In this document: positions 26,901 through 32,592 of the stretch, one piece after another
Numbering within the stretch: the stretch's first letter is position 1
How the letters are laid out: every line of letters begins with the position of its first letter
Assembly: GCA_021787535.1 (NCBI GenBank)
Contig: JAJYLR010000005.1
Coordinates: 1 to 35,342 of the forward strand
DNA from: a bacterium
GTDB lineage: Bacteria > Patescibacteriota > CPR2 > UBA1875 > JAJYID01
Direction: 5' to 3'
Length of the DNA: 35,342 nucleotides
Notes under the pieces: generated by a model
What the model was told of the DNA's origin: nothing
Databases searched by the model: none
The model's input: only the letters and a program-made list of their open reading frames with translations
Translations under genes and position numbers: made by a program

Positions 26901-27917
26901 AGTGGTGCCGTCTGATGTGTGGAAAATAGCACCGCTGTTTCCTACCACATAGCCGTTGGTAGCGCTGGTGAAAGAGATATCCCAGAGAGACTGGGTTATA
27001 CCCGAAGCTTGAGCAGACCAAGTGGTGCCGTCTGATGTGTGGAGAATTGTACCGCTGTTGCCTAGCACGTAACCATTGGTGGCACTAGTGAAAGAGATGC
27101 CTTCAAGGCCTTGGGTTGTACCCGAAGTCTGGGGCGACCAGGTGGTGCCATCTGACGTATGGAGGATGGTACCATTGCCTCCTACCGCATAGCCATTGGT
27201 AGCGCTGGTGAAATAGGTGCGCCAAAGCCATTGGGTTGTACCCGAAGTCTGGGGCGACCAGGTGGTGCCATCTGACGTATGGAGGATGGTGCCGGCGTCT
27301 CCCGTCGCATATCCGTTGGTGGCGCTGGTGAAAAAAACTCCAGCAAGCCATCTGGTTGTACCGGAAGTCTGGGGCGACCAAGTGGTGCCGTCTGATGTGT
27401 GTAGGATGGTGCCATTACCTCCTACTGCATAACCGTTGGTGGCGCTGGTGAAATAGACACCATAAATACTTTGGGTTGTACCGGAAGCTTGAGCAGACCA
27501 AGTGGTGCCGTCTGATGTGTGAAGGATGGTGCCATTACTCCCTAATGCATAGCCGTTGGTGGCACTCTGAAAATAAATCGCAGTTAAAGTATTGGTGTTT
27601 ACCCTATGATCTGTTAGTTCGGCAACGCCTCCTGTGAAATCTATTTTTGAACTATCATAAGTATATTCAGATGCCGTGTTTAAATCCCAGTTGGCGAGAG
27701 AACTGGCCAGAGCGCTTGAAGGGTGAGTTACAGCAAAAAACGATCCGAAAGATGCCATAGCGATAACAAAAATATAGGCGCCCAAAACCGTCGCATGAAT
27801 ATGCTGGTGCCACTTGAAACCATGCCATTTTCTGTACCACTTCAGCTTATGCAGAAACATATGCAAGCTAAAAGTGGTGTGAAATCTTATATGATGCCAC
27901 AACTCTACCGGATCCAT
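23952..27917 (-). CDS. giant FN3 surface protein A with seven near-identical propeller blades
   Basis: A 1321-aa protein. Residues 11-41 carry the His/Trp motif with nine histidines in residues 8-41. A helix at about 44-63 and a SSALAS cleavage-like site follow. Residues about 106-385 are seven Ycf48-like repeats of exactly 40 residues (NGYAVGGNGTILHTSDGTTW type), enough to close a seven-blade propeller. A linker domain (about 386-495), then FN3-like domains at about 496-620, 620-705, 705-805 and 805-907, come next. Four more Ig/FN3 domains run to 1290, and the tail is SVFDLVLKS...GWMFGGSSR. It is first of the giant genes, with its own promoter and a possible operator at 27943-28006. An adhesin-like surface role is inferred; no enzyme motif is visible. 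Confidence 0.87.
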   Translation of the reverse strand: MDPVELWHHIRFHTTFSLHMFLHKLKWYRKWHGFKWHQHIHATVLGAYIFVIAMASFGSFFAVTHPSSALASSLANWDLNTASEYTYDSSKIDFTGGVAELTDHRVNTNTLTAIYFQSATNGYALGSNGTILHTSDGTTWSAQASGTTQSIYGVYFTSATNGYAVGGNGTILHTSDGTTWSPQTSGTTRWLAGVFFTSATNGYATGDAGTILHTSDGTTWSPQTSGTTQWLWRTYFTSATNGYAVGGNGTILHTSDGTTWSPQTSGTTQGLEGISFTSATNGYVLGNSGTILHTSDGTTWSAQASGITQSLWDISFTSATNGYVVGNSGAIFHTSDGTTWSAQNSGTTLNRYATYFTSATNGYVVGTSGTIVHTTDGTNWSSNAPVIDNPTVTANISHKYNVITGFTEARGSGSTGNIQYEISNDNGITWYWWNGSAWTAANGTYTQSNPASTINSYISSFTGTFGAGTHDFKWKAFLNSDGNQETKLDNVSVTIEDTLPPNNVASVNGFSQQGGASINSGDWHNNPNPYFTWPQPSDNADTANGETASGVWGYSYCFSTNIGCSTGGGIPAGNEHFQPSDAGITLVNDQTYYLRLATWDNDGNVSSTSTLFTYKFDNVAPTTISSIDRNPVGWTSTNSFSFTWSVSADADSGLKGYEYKRQTDASWTFTASASASAIQAYQNGTNVFMVKALDNAGNESSVTQINYYYAQNAPTAPQNLQVTPNTSTLNSFTFNWQLPTGFAAGQISGYRWSVNALPSASNTTFIADTTTGAIPAATQQGLNTFYVVAVDVLNNVNYANYTSIQFEADTTAPGVPLNLLISDISNRNSTPPNWALAISWNTPSTGSVDHYIIQRSLDQVTWTQAGTAVSTDFAEAELDNATTYYYRVLAVDNAAAESVPSDAVSGRPTGKYTVHPDIRPPDFTVTATSATITWSTDRASSSFIQYGKTTGYGSSNGSPDSVTTHTVTISGLDPGTEYHFRQQSYDDARDYDISTAVGPDMILKTLPAPGISDVKITDIGLTNATVSWQTTSSATSTLKYGKNTGYGTEISDTSGSALTTHTIRLTGLDDSSTYHFKIFGTDTDGNQMHSDDYSFDTLTFPKIDNLMVNEISGNTATLKVTWDSNVPTTSTVQYSDTNGHQGEVSQILPVLKHEVVVPNVKDNMAYSLSVKGRDEYGNEVAPLSYKIRTDYDTTPPAISAITSETSISGFGSDAKAQIVVSWNTDEPATSQVEYSKGVSGDTYSMATGMDSSLSLSHVVVISDLDPSSSYYFRVVSQDASKNQAKSDANSVLTEQAQSSVFDLVLKSFESTLGWMFGGSSR
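26761..27600. repeat. seven tandem 120-bp repeats encoding propeller blades
   Basis: Units begin every 120 bases from 26761 to 27481. They share, for example, GGTGGTGCCATCTGACGTAT at the same phase at 27141 and 27261. Each encodes one 40-residue blade of protein A; the outermost units are the most diverged. Confidence 0.93.
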
Positions 27918-27942
27918 TTCTTACTTGGGTTTAGATTGTATT

Positions 27943-27975
27943 TATAGTAAATTTGACCCCCTCTGATTTACTATA
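27943..27975. promoter_or_regulatory. inverted repeat at the start of the FN3 gene A transcript (possible operator)
   Basis: The arms TATAGTAAAT (27943-27952) and ATTTACTATA (27966-27975) are perfect, with 13 bases between. The repeat begins at the predicted transcription start, which fits a repressor site or a leader hairpin. Confidence 0.5.
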
Positions 27976-27978
27976 AGA

Positions 27979-28006
27979 ATTATAGCAAATGACCGAGTCT
28001 ATGCAA
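27979..28006 (-). promoter_or_regulatory. promoter of FN3 gene A
   Basis: TTGCAT (28001-28006), 16 bases, TATAAT (27979-27984) on the minus strand, giving a leader of about 55 nt. Confidence 0.65.
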
Positions 28007-28072
28007 AGCAAAAAACGAGATTTTCATACCTTACATAAAGAAGAAAAAAATAAACTTTAAAAAAGTGAGGAT

Positions 28073-28561
28073 TTAAGGGCCAATCACCCAGTCATCAATA
28101 GGAAGCAGCGTATTACAGTTTGCATCGCTTGCATCATAAGGGATCACCATATAATATCCTATACCTGTTTTGCTGTGACCTTGAGCATCTCTTATTGTAA
28201 ATGAATGTTCCCGCCCGTCATAATAGACCCAGCCGCCGCCGCCACAATCAGCTGATGACGCGGGTTTGACCTCTAAAGCAGGTTCCGCATCAGAAAAAAT
28301 GACCCATCCCGTGCCATTCCATGGAGAAATGGAGGTATCTGGATAAGATTTATTATGCGCATACCAGGCCTCAAAACCGGCACGGATATTTTTCACATCT
28401 GACCTGCGCTGGGTATCGGTCTGAATATCTCTAGCCACTTTTATGGCACCGACTACCAGAGTCGCAAGAACGGCAATAATCGCCATAACTACCACAAGCT
28501 CTATCAAAGTGAAGCCGTCTTCTTGGCTCATAATTGAATGCGTTTTTTTATTCTTGCCCAT
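28073..28561 (-). CDS. type IV pilin-like protein at the head of the surface locus
   Basis: A 162-aa prepilin-like protein. The leader ends in Gly16 before FTLIELVVVM, with Glu at mature position 5, and a membrane helix spans 17-40 (VVVMAIIAVLATLVVGAI, shared with 981-1511). The C-terminal domain has two cysteines, C106 and C149, and a GGGGW stretch. Its ATG shares one base with the UAA of the 51-aa ORF before it (TAATG), with AAGG upstream, so the two are translationally coupled. It lies in front of the FN3 gene array on the same strand. Either a surface pilus subunit or a pseudopilin of an export machine; no assembly ATPase or PilD gene is in the window. Confidence 0.9.
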   Translation of the reverse strand: MGKNKKTHSIMSQEDGFTLIELVVVMAIIAVLATLVVGAIKVARDIQTDTQRRSDVKNIRAGFEAWYAHNKSYPDTSISPWNGTGWVIFSDAEPALEVKPASSADCGGGGWVYYDGREHSFTIRDAQGHSKTGIGYYMVIPYDASDANCNTLLPIDDWVIGP

Positions 28562-28716
28562 TATTTTGCCTTGATGATTATATTAGGAGGAGTAAGTTTT
28601 TGTGGTGCATGGTTTTTCTTCAAAACAAGCCAAGCAACAGACGCGATGAACACTGTAGTAAGAGTTATGGCTATTGCCACTTCCACTAAAGTCACTTTCT
28701 TTTTCCATTTGCTCAT
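28561..28716 (-). CDS. 51-aa mini-pilin-like membrane peptide
   Basis: The frame starts at ATG 28714-28716 and encodes MSKWKKK followed by VTLVEVAIAITLTTVFIASV and a short basic tail. The layout is a basic leader, then V-T-L-V-E and a hydrophobic helix. It copies a prepilin N-terminus (FTLIE) with the Glu at position 5, but there is no globular domain. AAGGA lies upstream, a promoter sits at 28742-28770, and the stop overlaps the start of the pilin-like gene. It may be a pilin-helix partner protein, or simply a single-span membrane peptide. It is too short for most gene finders. Confidence 0.7.
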   Translation of the reverse strand: MSKWKKKVTLVEVAIAITLTTVFIASVAWLVLKKNHAPQKLTPPNIIIKAK

Positions 28717-28741
28717 GACGGGTTTTCCTTATCTGAAAACA

Positions 28742-28770
28742 ATTATATATATCTTTAAAGTTTGAAACAA
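28742..28770 (-). promoter_or_regulatory. promoter of the mini-pilin/pilin pair
   Basis: TTGTTT (28765-28770), 17 bases, TATAAT (28742-28747), 25 nt before the ATG of the 51-aa ORF. Confidence 0.5.
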
Positions 28771-28797
28771 CCCCAAAAAACAAATATAAAAAACAAA

Positions 28798-28814
28798 AAA
28801 CGCTTTTGGCGTTT
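28798..28814 (-). terminator. Rho-independent terminator of the RRM gene
   Basis: AAACGC and GCGTTT around a 5-nt loop. The minus strand continues as TTTTTTGTTTTTT, 26 nt after the stop at 28840. It separates the RRM gene from the pilin locus. Confidence 0.75.
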
Positions 28815-28839
28815 CTTGTTTATACCCAACTTTGATAGT

Positions 28840-29115
28840 TTAGTATCTGTTCGGTCTGGGCTCTTTCGGCCTGGACACGTTGACAACGATAGATCGTCCG
28901 TCCACTTCCTTGCCGTTCATCTCAGCAATAGCTTTCTCGGCCATTTTCTCGTCGGCCATGGTTACAAAACCAAAGCCCTTTGATCGGCCGGAGAACTTAT
29001 CTGAGATAACCTTTGCTTCAGTCACTTCGCCAAAACCGGCAAAAAGTTCAGCCAAAGCATCATCGGTAACCGAATAAGGCAGATTGCCTACATAGAGTTT
29101 GTTCTTCTCTTCCAC
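28840..29115 (-). CDS. RRM-domain RNA-binding protein
   Basis: A 91-aa single RNA-recognition-motif protein: RNP2 LYVGNL at 7-12 and RNP1 RSKGFGFV at 44-51, with the aromatic positions for RNA stacking present. A short Arg/Pro tail follows. The start codon is GTG (29113-29115), with GGAG about 9 nt upstream. Small RRM proteins of this type in bacteria are often cold-inducible RNA chaperones. The 128-nt leader with two hairpins before the start (29133-29205) fits post-transcriptional control. It has its own strong promoter and terminator. Confidence 0.93.
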   Translation of the reverse strand: MEEKNKLYVGNLPYSVTDDALAELFAGFGEVTEAKVISDKFSGRSKGFGFVTMADEKMAEKAIAEMNGKEVDGRSIVVNVSRPKEPRPNRY

Positions 29116-29132
29116 TTTTTCTCACTCCGTGA

Positions 29133-29205
29133 TCCCGACCACAAGCGTCGGGACTCTTTTTAAACAATAAAACGGAACCCTTTTCGAAAATCCTCGGGTA
29201 CCGTT
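29133..29205 (-). promoter_or_regulatory. structured 5' leader of the RRM gene
   Basis: Hairpin 1 is TCCCGAC/GTCGGGA (29133-29153), ending about 12 nt before the SD on the mRNA. Hairpin 2 is AACGGTACCC/GGGTTCCGTT (29171-29205), with 9 of 10 pairs. AGGATTTTC occurs twice. Possible thermosensor or autoregulatory leader (inference). Confidence 0.5.
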
Positions 29206-29250
29206 GGAAAATCCTATGGAAACGCGAGCTCTTCTTTTAAGTTCTATCAT

Positions 29251-29279
29251 ATTTTAATATTTTTTCCGAAAAGAGTCAA
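29251..29279 (-). promoter_or_regulatory. promoter of the RRM gene
   Basis: TTGACT (29274-29279), 17 bases, TAAAAT (29251-29256). The -35 overlaps the stop codon of the MGMT-like gene. It predicts a leader of about 128 nt. Confidence 0.7.
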
Positions 29280-29578
29280 TGAGTTCTTTTGCAAAGGCAT
29301 TTTTCAAGGTTCACTCTTCCTTTCAAAAACTCAACGCCTTCTCGAGTTAATTTTTTACTCTGTTCCTTTGCCCCGCCAAAAGCATAGCCGGCCGCCACTT
29401 CACCCTTAGAATTCACAACCCTGTGGCAGGGAATACTCCCCGGATCAGGATTTTTATGCAAAATCCGGCCTACTTGCCGAGGATGAATACCGGCAATTTT
29501 CCCGATTTGGCCATATGTCATTACCTTGCCCCTGGGAATTTGAGAGACATTTTTGTAAACTTTCCCTGATTTGCTCAT
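29276..29578 (-). CDS. MGMT-family O6-alkylguanine DNA alkyltransferase-like protein
   Basis: A 100-aa protein made only of the DNA-binding and active-site domain of O6-methylguanine-DNA methyltransferases. It has VSQIPRGKVMTYGQIG, the helix-turn-helix part HPRQVGRIL, then the acceptor motif PCHRV at 50-54 with the reactive Cys51. Because the Cys is kept it could transfer alkyl groups; alkyltransferase-like proteins usually have Trp there. The N-terminal domain of Ogt/Ada is missing, as in many short homologs. No SD is seen, and TACAAT lies 6 nt before the ATG. Confidence 0.9.
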   Translation of the reverse strand: MSKSGKVYKNVSQIPRGKVMTYGQIGKIAGIHPRQVGRILHKNPDPGSIPCHRVVNSKGEVAAGYAFGGAKEQSKKLTREGVEFLKGRVNLEKCLCKRTH

Positions 29579-29584
29579 AGTTGA

Positions 29585-29590
29585 ATTGTA
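29585..29590 (-). promoter_or_regulatory. -10-like hexamer for a leaderless transcript (MGMT-like gene)
   Basis: TACAAT on the minus strand ends 6 nt before ATG 29578. The -35 region (TTCCAA at 17 bases) is weak. Confidence 0.4.
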
Positions 29591-29618
29591 AAGAAAAGTG
29601 AGAGATGTTGGAAGTGTT

Positions 29619-29640
29619 GGATCGCTTCGCTCAGGGTGAC
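29619..29640. repeat. short repeat-like segment before the DUF72 stop
   Basis: GGATCGCTTCGCTCAGGGTGAC contains GCTTCGC and ends in GTGAC, resembling the ends of the dispersed repeats. The relation is uncertain. Confidence 0.3.
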
Positions 29641-29647
29641 AAATTAT

Positions 29648-30370
29648 TTATTTCTGAAAATTTTCTTTCATCTCCAAAGCATTCTTCACCGCAAAGGCAT
29701 TGGCGTCATTGTTAAAATAGGCAAAGACATTACCCTTTTTCGATAACTTTTCAATTTTCTTCGACCAATCTTTCATCTCCCCAGGCGAATATTTTGATGA
29801 ATAAAGATATTTCCCCCCGTGAAATCTGATGTATGAAAAATCTGCCGTCTGAATTTCTGTTTTTGGGAAATGAGGCGAATCGGCAATTGCCAGGGCCGCA
29901 TTATACGCTCTTAAAATTTTGTAAATCGGTTCGCCAAGCCAGCTTTCATGGCGAAATTCAAAGGCAAACCGACATTTATATATCTTAAGCAGCTTCAAAA
30001 ACCTTTCTAATCGTTTGGGATTCACCTTAAATCCCGGCGGAAACTGCCACAAAACAACCTTTAACTTGCTTCCTAAGCTCTCTGCTCTTTCCATAAATAG
30101 ATTCACCGAATCCTTCTCGACAAGCAGTCTTTTGGTATGAGTAATGTAGCGGCTGCCCTTGACCGAAAAGCTAAAATCACCCGGCGTTTTATCATACCAA
30201 GACGAAAATACCTTTTCGTTCGGCAAACGATAAAAGGAAGAGTTGATCTCAACCGTATTAAAATGTTCAGCATAATAGGCAAGCCAATCCGATTGCTTGA
30301 CGACCTTCGGATAAAACTTCTCCGTCCAATGATGATAAGAAAATCCCGATGTGCCGATAAATATAGCCAT
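29648..30370 (-). CDS. DUF72 (YecE-like) protein
   Basis: A 240-aa protein starting MAIFIGTSGFSYHHW, then FYP and FNTVEINSSFYRLP, the standard DUF72 signature. The family has a TIM-barrel fold with no firmly known reaction. SFSVKGSRYITH, VLWQFPPGF, AFEFRHESW and FSYIRFHG are later conserved blocks. ATG 30368-30370 is preferred; an upstream in-frame TTG (30376) would add two residues. No SD is visible, and TATATT lies 8 nt before the ATG. Dispersed-repeat sequences flank the gene on its 5' side. Confidence 0.9.
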   Translation of the reverse strand: MAIFIGTSGFSYHHWTEKFYPKVVKQSDWLAYYAEHFNTVEINSSFYRLPNEKVFSSWYDKTPGDFSFSVKGSRYITHTKRLLVEKDSVNLFMERAESLGSKLKVVLWQFPPGFKVNPKRLERFLKLLKIYKCRFAFEFRHESWLGEPIYKILRAYNAALAIADSPHFPKTEIQTADFSYIRFHGGKYLYSSKYSPGEMKDWSKKIEKLSKKGNVFAYFNNDANAFAVKNALEMKENFQK

Positions 30371-30453
30371 AGCCAAAGAATATACTTTGGCTGAACTGAA
30401 CGCAATGTAGAATTTTCTACAAAATACCTTGAATTACGAAATAGCCTCTTTCT

Positions 30454-30512
30454 GTCATTCCCGCAAAGGCGGGAATCCAGCCAACCTTTGATTCTGGCCA
30501 AGCCAGAATGAC
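30454..30512. repeat. complete dispersed paired-hairpin repeat
   Basis: GTCATTCCCGC-AAAG-GCGGGAATCC, a short spacer, then GATTCTGGCCAAGCCAGAAT ending in GAC. It is the same two-hairpin element as 6607-6678 in the opposite orientation, 59 bp long, between the GT4 and DUF72 genes. Confidence 0.85.
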
Positions 30513-30551
30513 GCAGAAAGAATGTATTTCGTCATTCAAAGAAACTATATA

Positions 30552-31748
30552 CTAGACTTGAACCGGCGCCTTTGCTCTCTTCTCGGCTATCACCTTCTCA
30601 TAAAGCTCTTCAAACTGTTTTATAGTCACATTTTTGTCATGTCTGGAAATAATTTTCAAACTGTGAGCCGCCATCTCCTTCAGCTTTTCCCTGTCTTCAA
30701 CAATTTTCAACATCTTTTCGGTTAAATCTTTGACCTCTAGTTCAAAAAGATAGCCATTCACACCGTGTTCAACAAGTTCTGGCAGCGCCACGGCATTGAC
30801 GGCTAGTACCGGCAGTCCGCTAGCCATACCCTCCATGACAGCAATACCCTGCAGCTCTGCAGTTCCGGCGCCGATGTACACATCGGCTAATGAATAAATC
30901 TCCCAAAGTTCCTCGTCGCTTATTTTACCGGTAAAGACAACTTCATTTTTAATTTTAAGAAGCCGAGCTAAACGTTTAAACTCTCTTTCAAACTTGCCAT
31001 TACCAACGAGTATCAGCTGGCCCTTCTCTTTCTTTAAAAATTTTGCAAAAGCTTCGAGCACCAGATCCAGATTTTTGTCTTTTTCAATGCGGCCGACTGA
31101 AATAAAGGTGGCGACATCTTTTTTCAGATTATATTTTTTCAACAGCTTTTCACTAACCGGCCTTTTTTTGAATTTATCAAACTCTATGCCGTTTGATATC
31201 ACTGCTGCTTCTTTTTTATAACCAACATTATAGAGCATCTGAACCGCTGCCTTGGAAGGAGCAGTGACATAGTCAAGCTTATTATAGACCTTTAAGAAAT
31301 CTTTCCACATCACCTTCATCATAGTGTCACCGATAAAGCCGGGGACAAATTGGGTTAGATTTTCCGGCATAAAGTGGTTTGTGCCAACTATTGGAATACC
31401 GGCTTTCTTCGCGGCTTTGACACAGGCCTTTCCAACAGAAAAGTGGTTTTGGATATGGATAATATCAGGGTTGAAATCCCCCACAATTTTTTTGACTGCC
31501 GGATTGATATCCGGTTTGGTAATAACCCGAAAATTCGGATGGATCATCTTTGGGGTGGGGAGAGATCTAAGCCGAAAAATAGTAACTCCGCAGTCGTCAA
31601 TCTCGTAATGATCATCAAACTTTACTGCTGGGGCAATGACTCCCACTATATGCCCTTTTTTCGCCAGATTTTGTGCCAATCTTTGCGTAAAAGTCGCACA
31701 GCCATTCAGCCATGGCGAGTACGTTTCATTGGCAAGCAGTATTCTCAT
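30552..31748 (-). CDS. GT4-family glycosyltransferase
   Basis: The start is set at ATG 31746-31748 (MRILLANETYSPW), which overlaps the stop of the DedA gene (ATGA) and has GGAG before it; in-frame ATGs upstream lie inside that gene. The 398-aa product has a GT-B fold. The N-terminal half has NGCATFTQRLAQNLAKKGH, HIQNHFSVG and GTNHFMPEN. The C-terminal half has SVGRIEKDKNLD and a E-x7-E motif (ELQGIAVME) for the sugar nucleotide, then GMASGLPVLAV. The pattern is reminiscent of lipid glycosyltransferases such as diacylglycerol or PI mannosyl/glucosyl transferases, so membrane glycolipid synthesis is likely but unproven. It forms a two-gene operon with DedA. Confidence 0.92.
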   Translation of the reverse strand: MRILLANETYSPWLNGCATFTQRLAQNLAKKGHIVGVIAPAVKFDDHYEIDDCGVTIFRLRSLPTPKMIHPNFRVITKPDINPAVKKIVGDFNPDIIHIQNHFSVGKACVKAAKKAGIPIVGTNHFMPENLTQFVPGFIGDTMMKVMWKDFLKVYNKLDYVTAPSKAAVQMLYNVGYKKEAAVISNGIEFDKFKKRPVSEKLLKKYNLKKDVATFISVGRIEKDKNLDLVLEAFAKFLKKEKGQLILVGNGKFEREFKRLARLLKIKNEVVFTGKISDEELWEIYSLADVYIGAGTAELQGIAVMEGMASGLPVLAVNAVALPELVEHGVNGYLFELEVKDLTEKMLKIVEDREKLKEMAAHSLKIISRHDKNVTIKQFEELYEKVIAEKRAKAPVQV

Positions 31749-32371
31749 TTTTTTCTCCATTTTTTTCTCCACCTCTCTTCTTCTTTACTATCTAGCATAA
31801 TATCACCATTCTTGATTTTAAGAAACCTCCTAATAAGAATAAAGCTTACCTGAGTGATTATAATCAGAAGTCCGATCCCCCCCGCAACAAGTAAAACATT
31901 GTTTACCTTCTCCCATAAACCGCCAAAATAGAAACCTATAAAGACTAAGATAGCGCCTTTAATAAAGGTGGCAACCAAGTCTAAAAATAGAAAGTCACGC
32001 CAACTATATCTGATAACTCCGGCAGCAATCAATATGGGAAAACCGATCACGTGAGTAATTTTTCCAACCATAATCAGTTTTTTACTGTGAGTTTTGAATG
32101 ATTCCTCAAGCCCTTCAACTTCTTGAACTGAGAACTTGAAAATTTTAGCCATCTTAGGAACAATGGCAGCGCCGCCAAAGTAACCAATTGTATAATACAT
32201 CATGTCAGCCAGCCAATCACCGGAAACATGGGCAAGATAACCAATGGTCAAATGAATGTAGTGGACACGAGCCAAAAAGCCGACTATCAAACCAACAGTC
32301 GGTCCCTCAATAAATGAGCCTATAAAAATGGCTATATATTTAAAGTTGATAATTAGGTCATAAATATTCAT
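31745..32371 (-). CDS. DedA/VTT-domain membrane protein
   Basis: A 208-aa integral membrane protein of the DedA (SNARE-associated/VTT) family. It has IAIFIGSFIEGPTVGLIVGFLA, then HVSGDWLADMMYYTIGYFGG, then the KITHVIGFPILIAAGVIRYSWRDFLFLD block with the family's typical G-x-x-R. Two C-terminal helices and a very basic tail (WRKKWRKK) follow. DedA proteins flip or move phospholipids or undecaprenyl phosphate and support envelope homeostasis. Coupling to a GT4 glycosyltransferase suggests a shared role in glycolipid or carrier-lipid handling. Confidence 0.88.
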   Translation of the reverse strand: MNIYDLIINFKYIAIFIGSFIEGPTVGLIVGFLARVHYIHLTIGYLAHVSGDWLADMMYYTIGYFGGAAIVPKMAKIFKFSVQEVEGLEESFKTHSKKLIMVGKITHVIGFPILIAAGVIRYSWRDFLFLDLVATFIKGAILVFIGFYFGGLWEKVNNVLLVAGGIGLLIIITQVSFILIRRFLKIKNGDIMLDSKEEERWRKKWRKK

Positions 32372-32396
32372 CGTATGAGATCAAGTTTAACAATGA

Positions 32397-32564
32397 TTGA
32401 GTAACTTGCCAATAACAACCCATTTGGTCGAGCTGTTTGGACGTTATCTGAACAGCAAGGATGCCTCTATCTTACAGCAATTAGGAAATCTTGCGAAGAA
32501 AGCCAATGAAAGCCTATCCGGCACCCAAAAGGATACCAGCATAAAAATAGACAGATCCATCTAA
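32397..32564 (+). CDS. possible short ORF or gene remnant
   Basis: An open frame of 55 codons from TTG 32397 to TAA 32562-32564, on the opposite strand to its neighbours. It encodes a protein-like sequence (HLVELFGRYLNSKDASILQQ ... NLAKKANESLSG). No SD or promoter is seen and no family was recognised. It may be the tail of a decayed gene. Confidence 0.25.
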   Translation: MSNLPITTHLVELFGRYLNSKDASILQQLGNLAKKANESLSGTQKDTSIKIDRSI

Positions 32565-32592
32565 AAATGTATCAATACCGATCAGAATTCAG

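Noticed and set aside
26761-27600. Array-like regular repeats that might be CRISPR
   Set aside because: Units are 120 bp without unique spacers, keep frame and encode propeller blades.
28583-28783. 66-codon minus-strand frame overlapping the mini-pilin region
   Set aside because: It is cysteine-rich, lacks a fitting start signal and overlaps the better supported 51-codon frame with promoter, SD and stop-start overlap.
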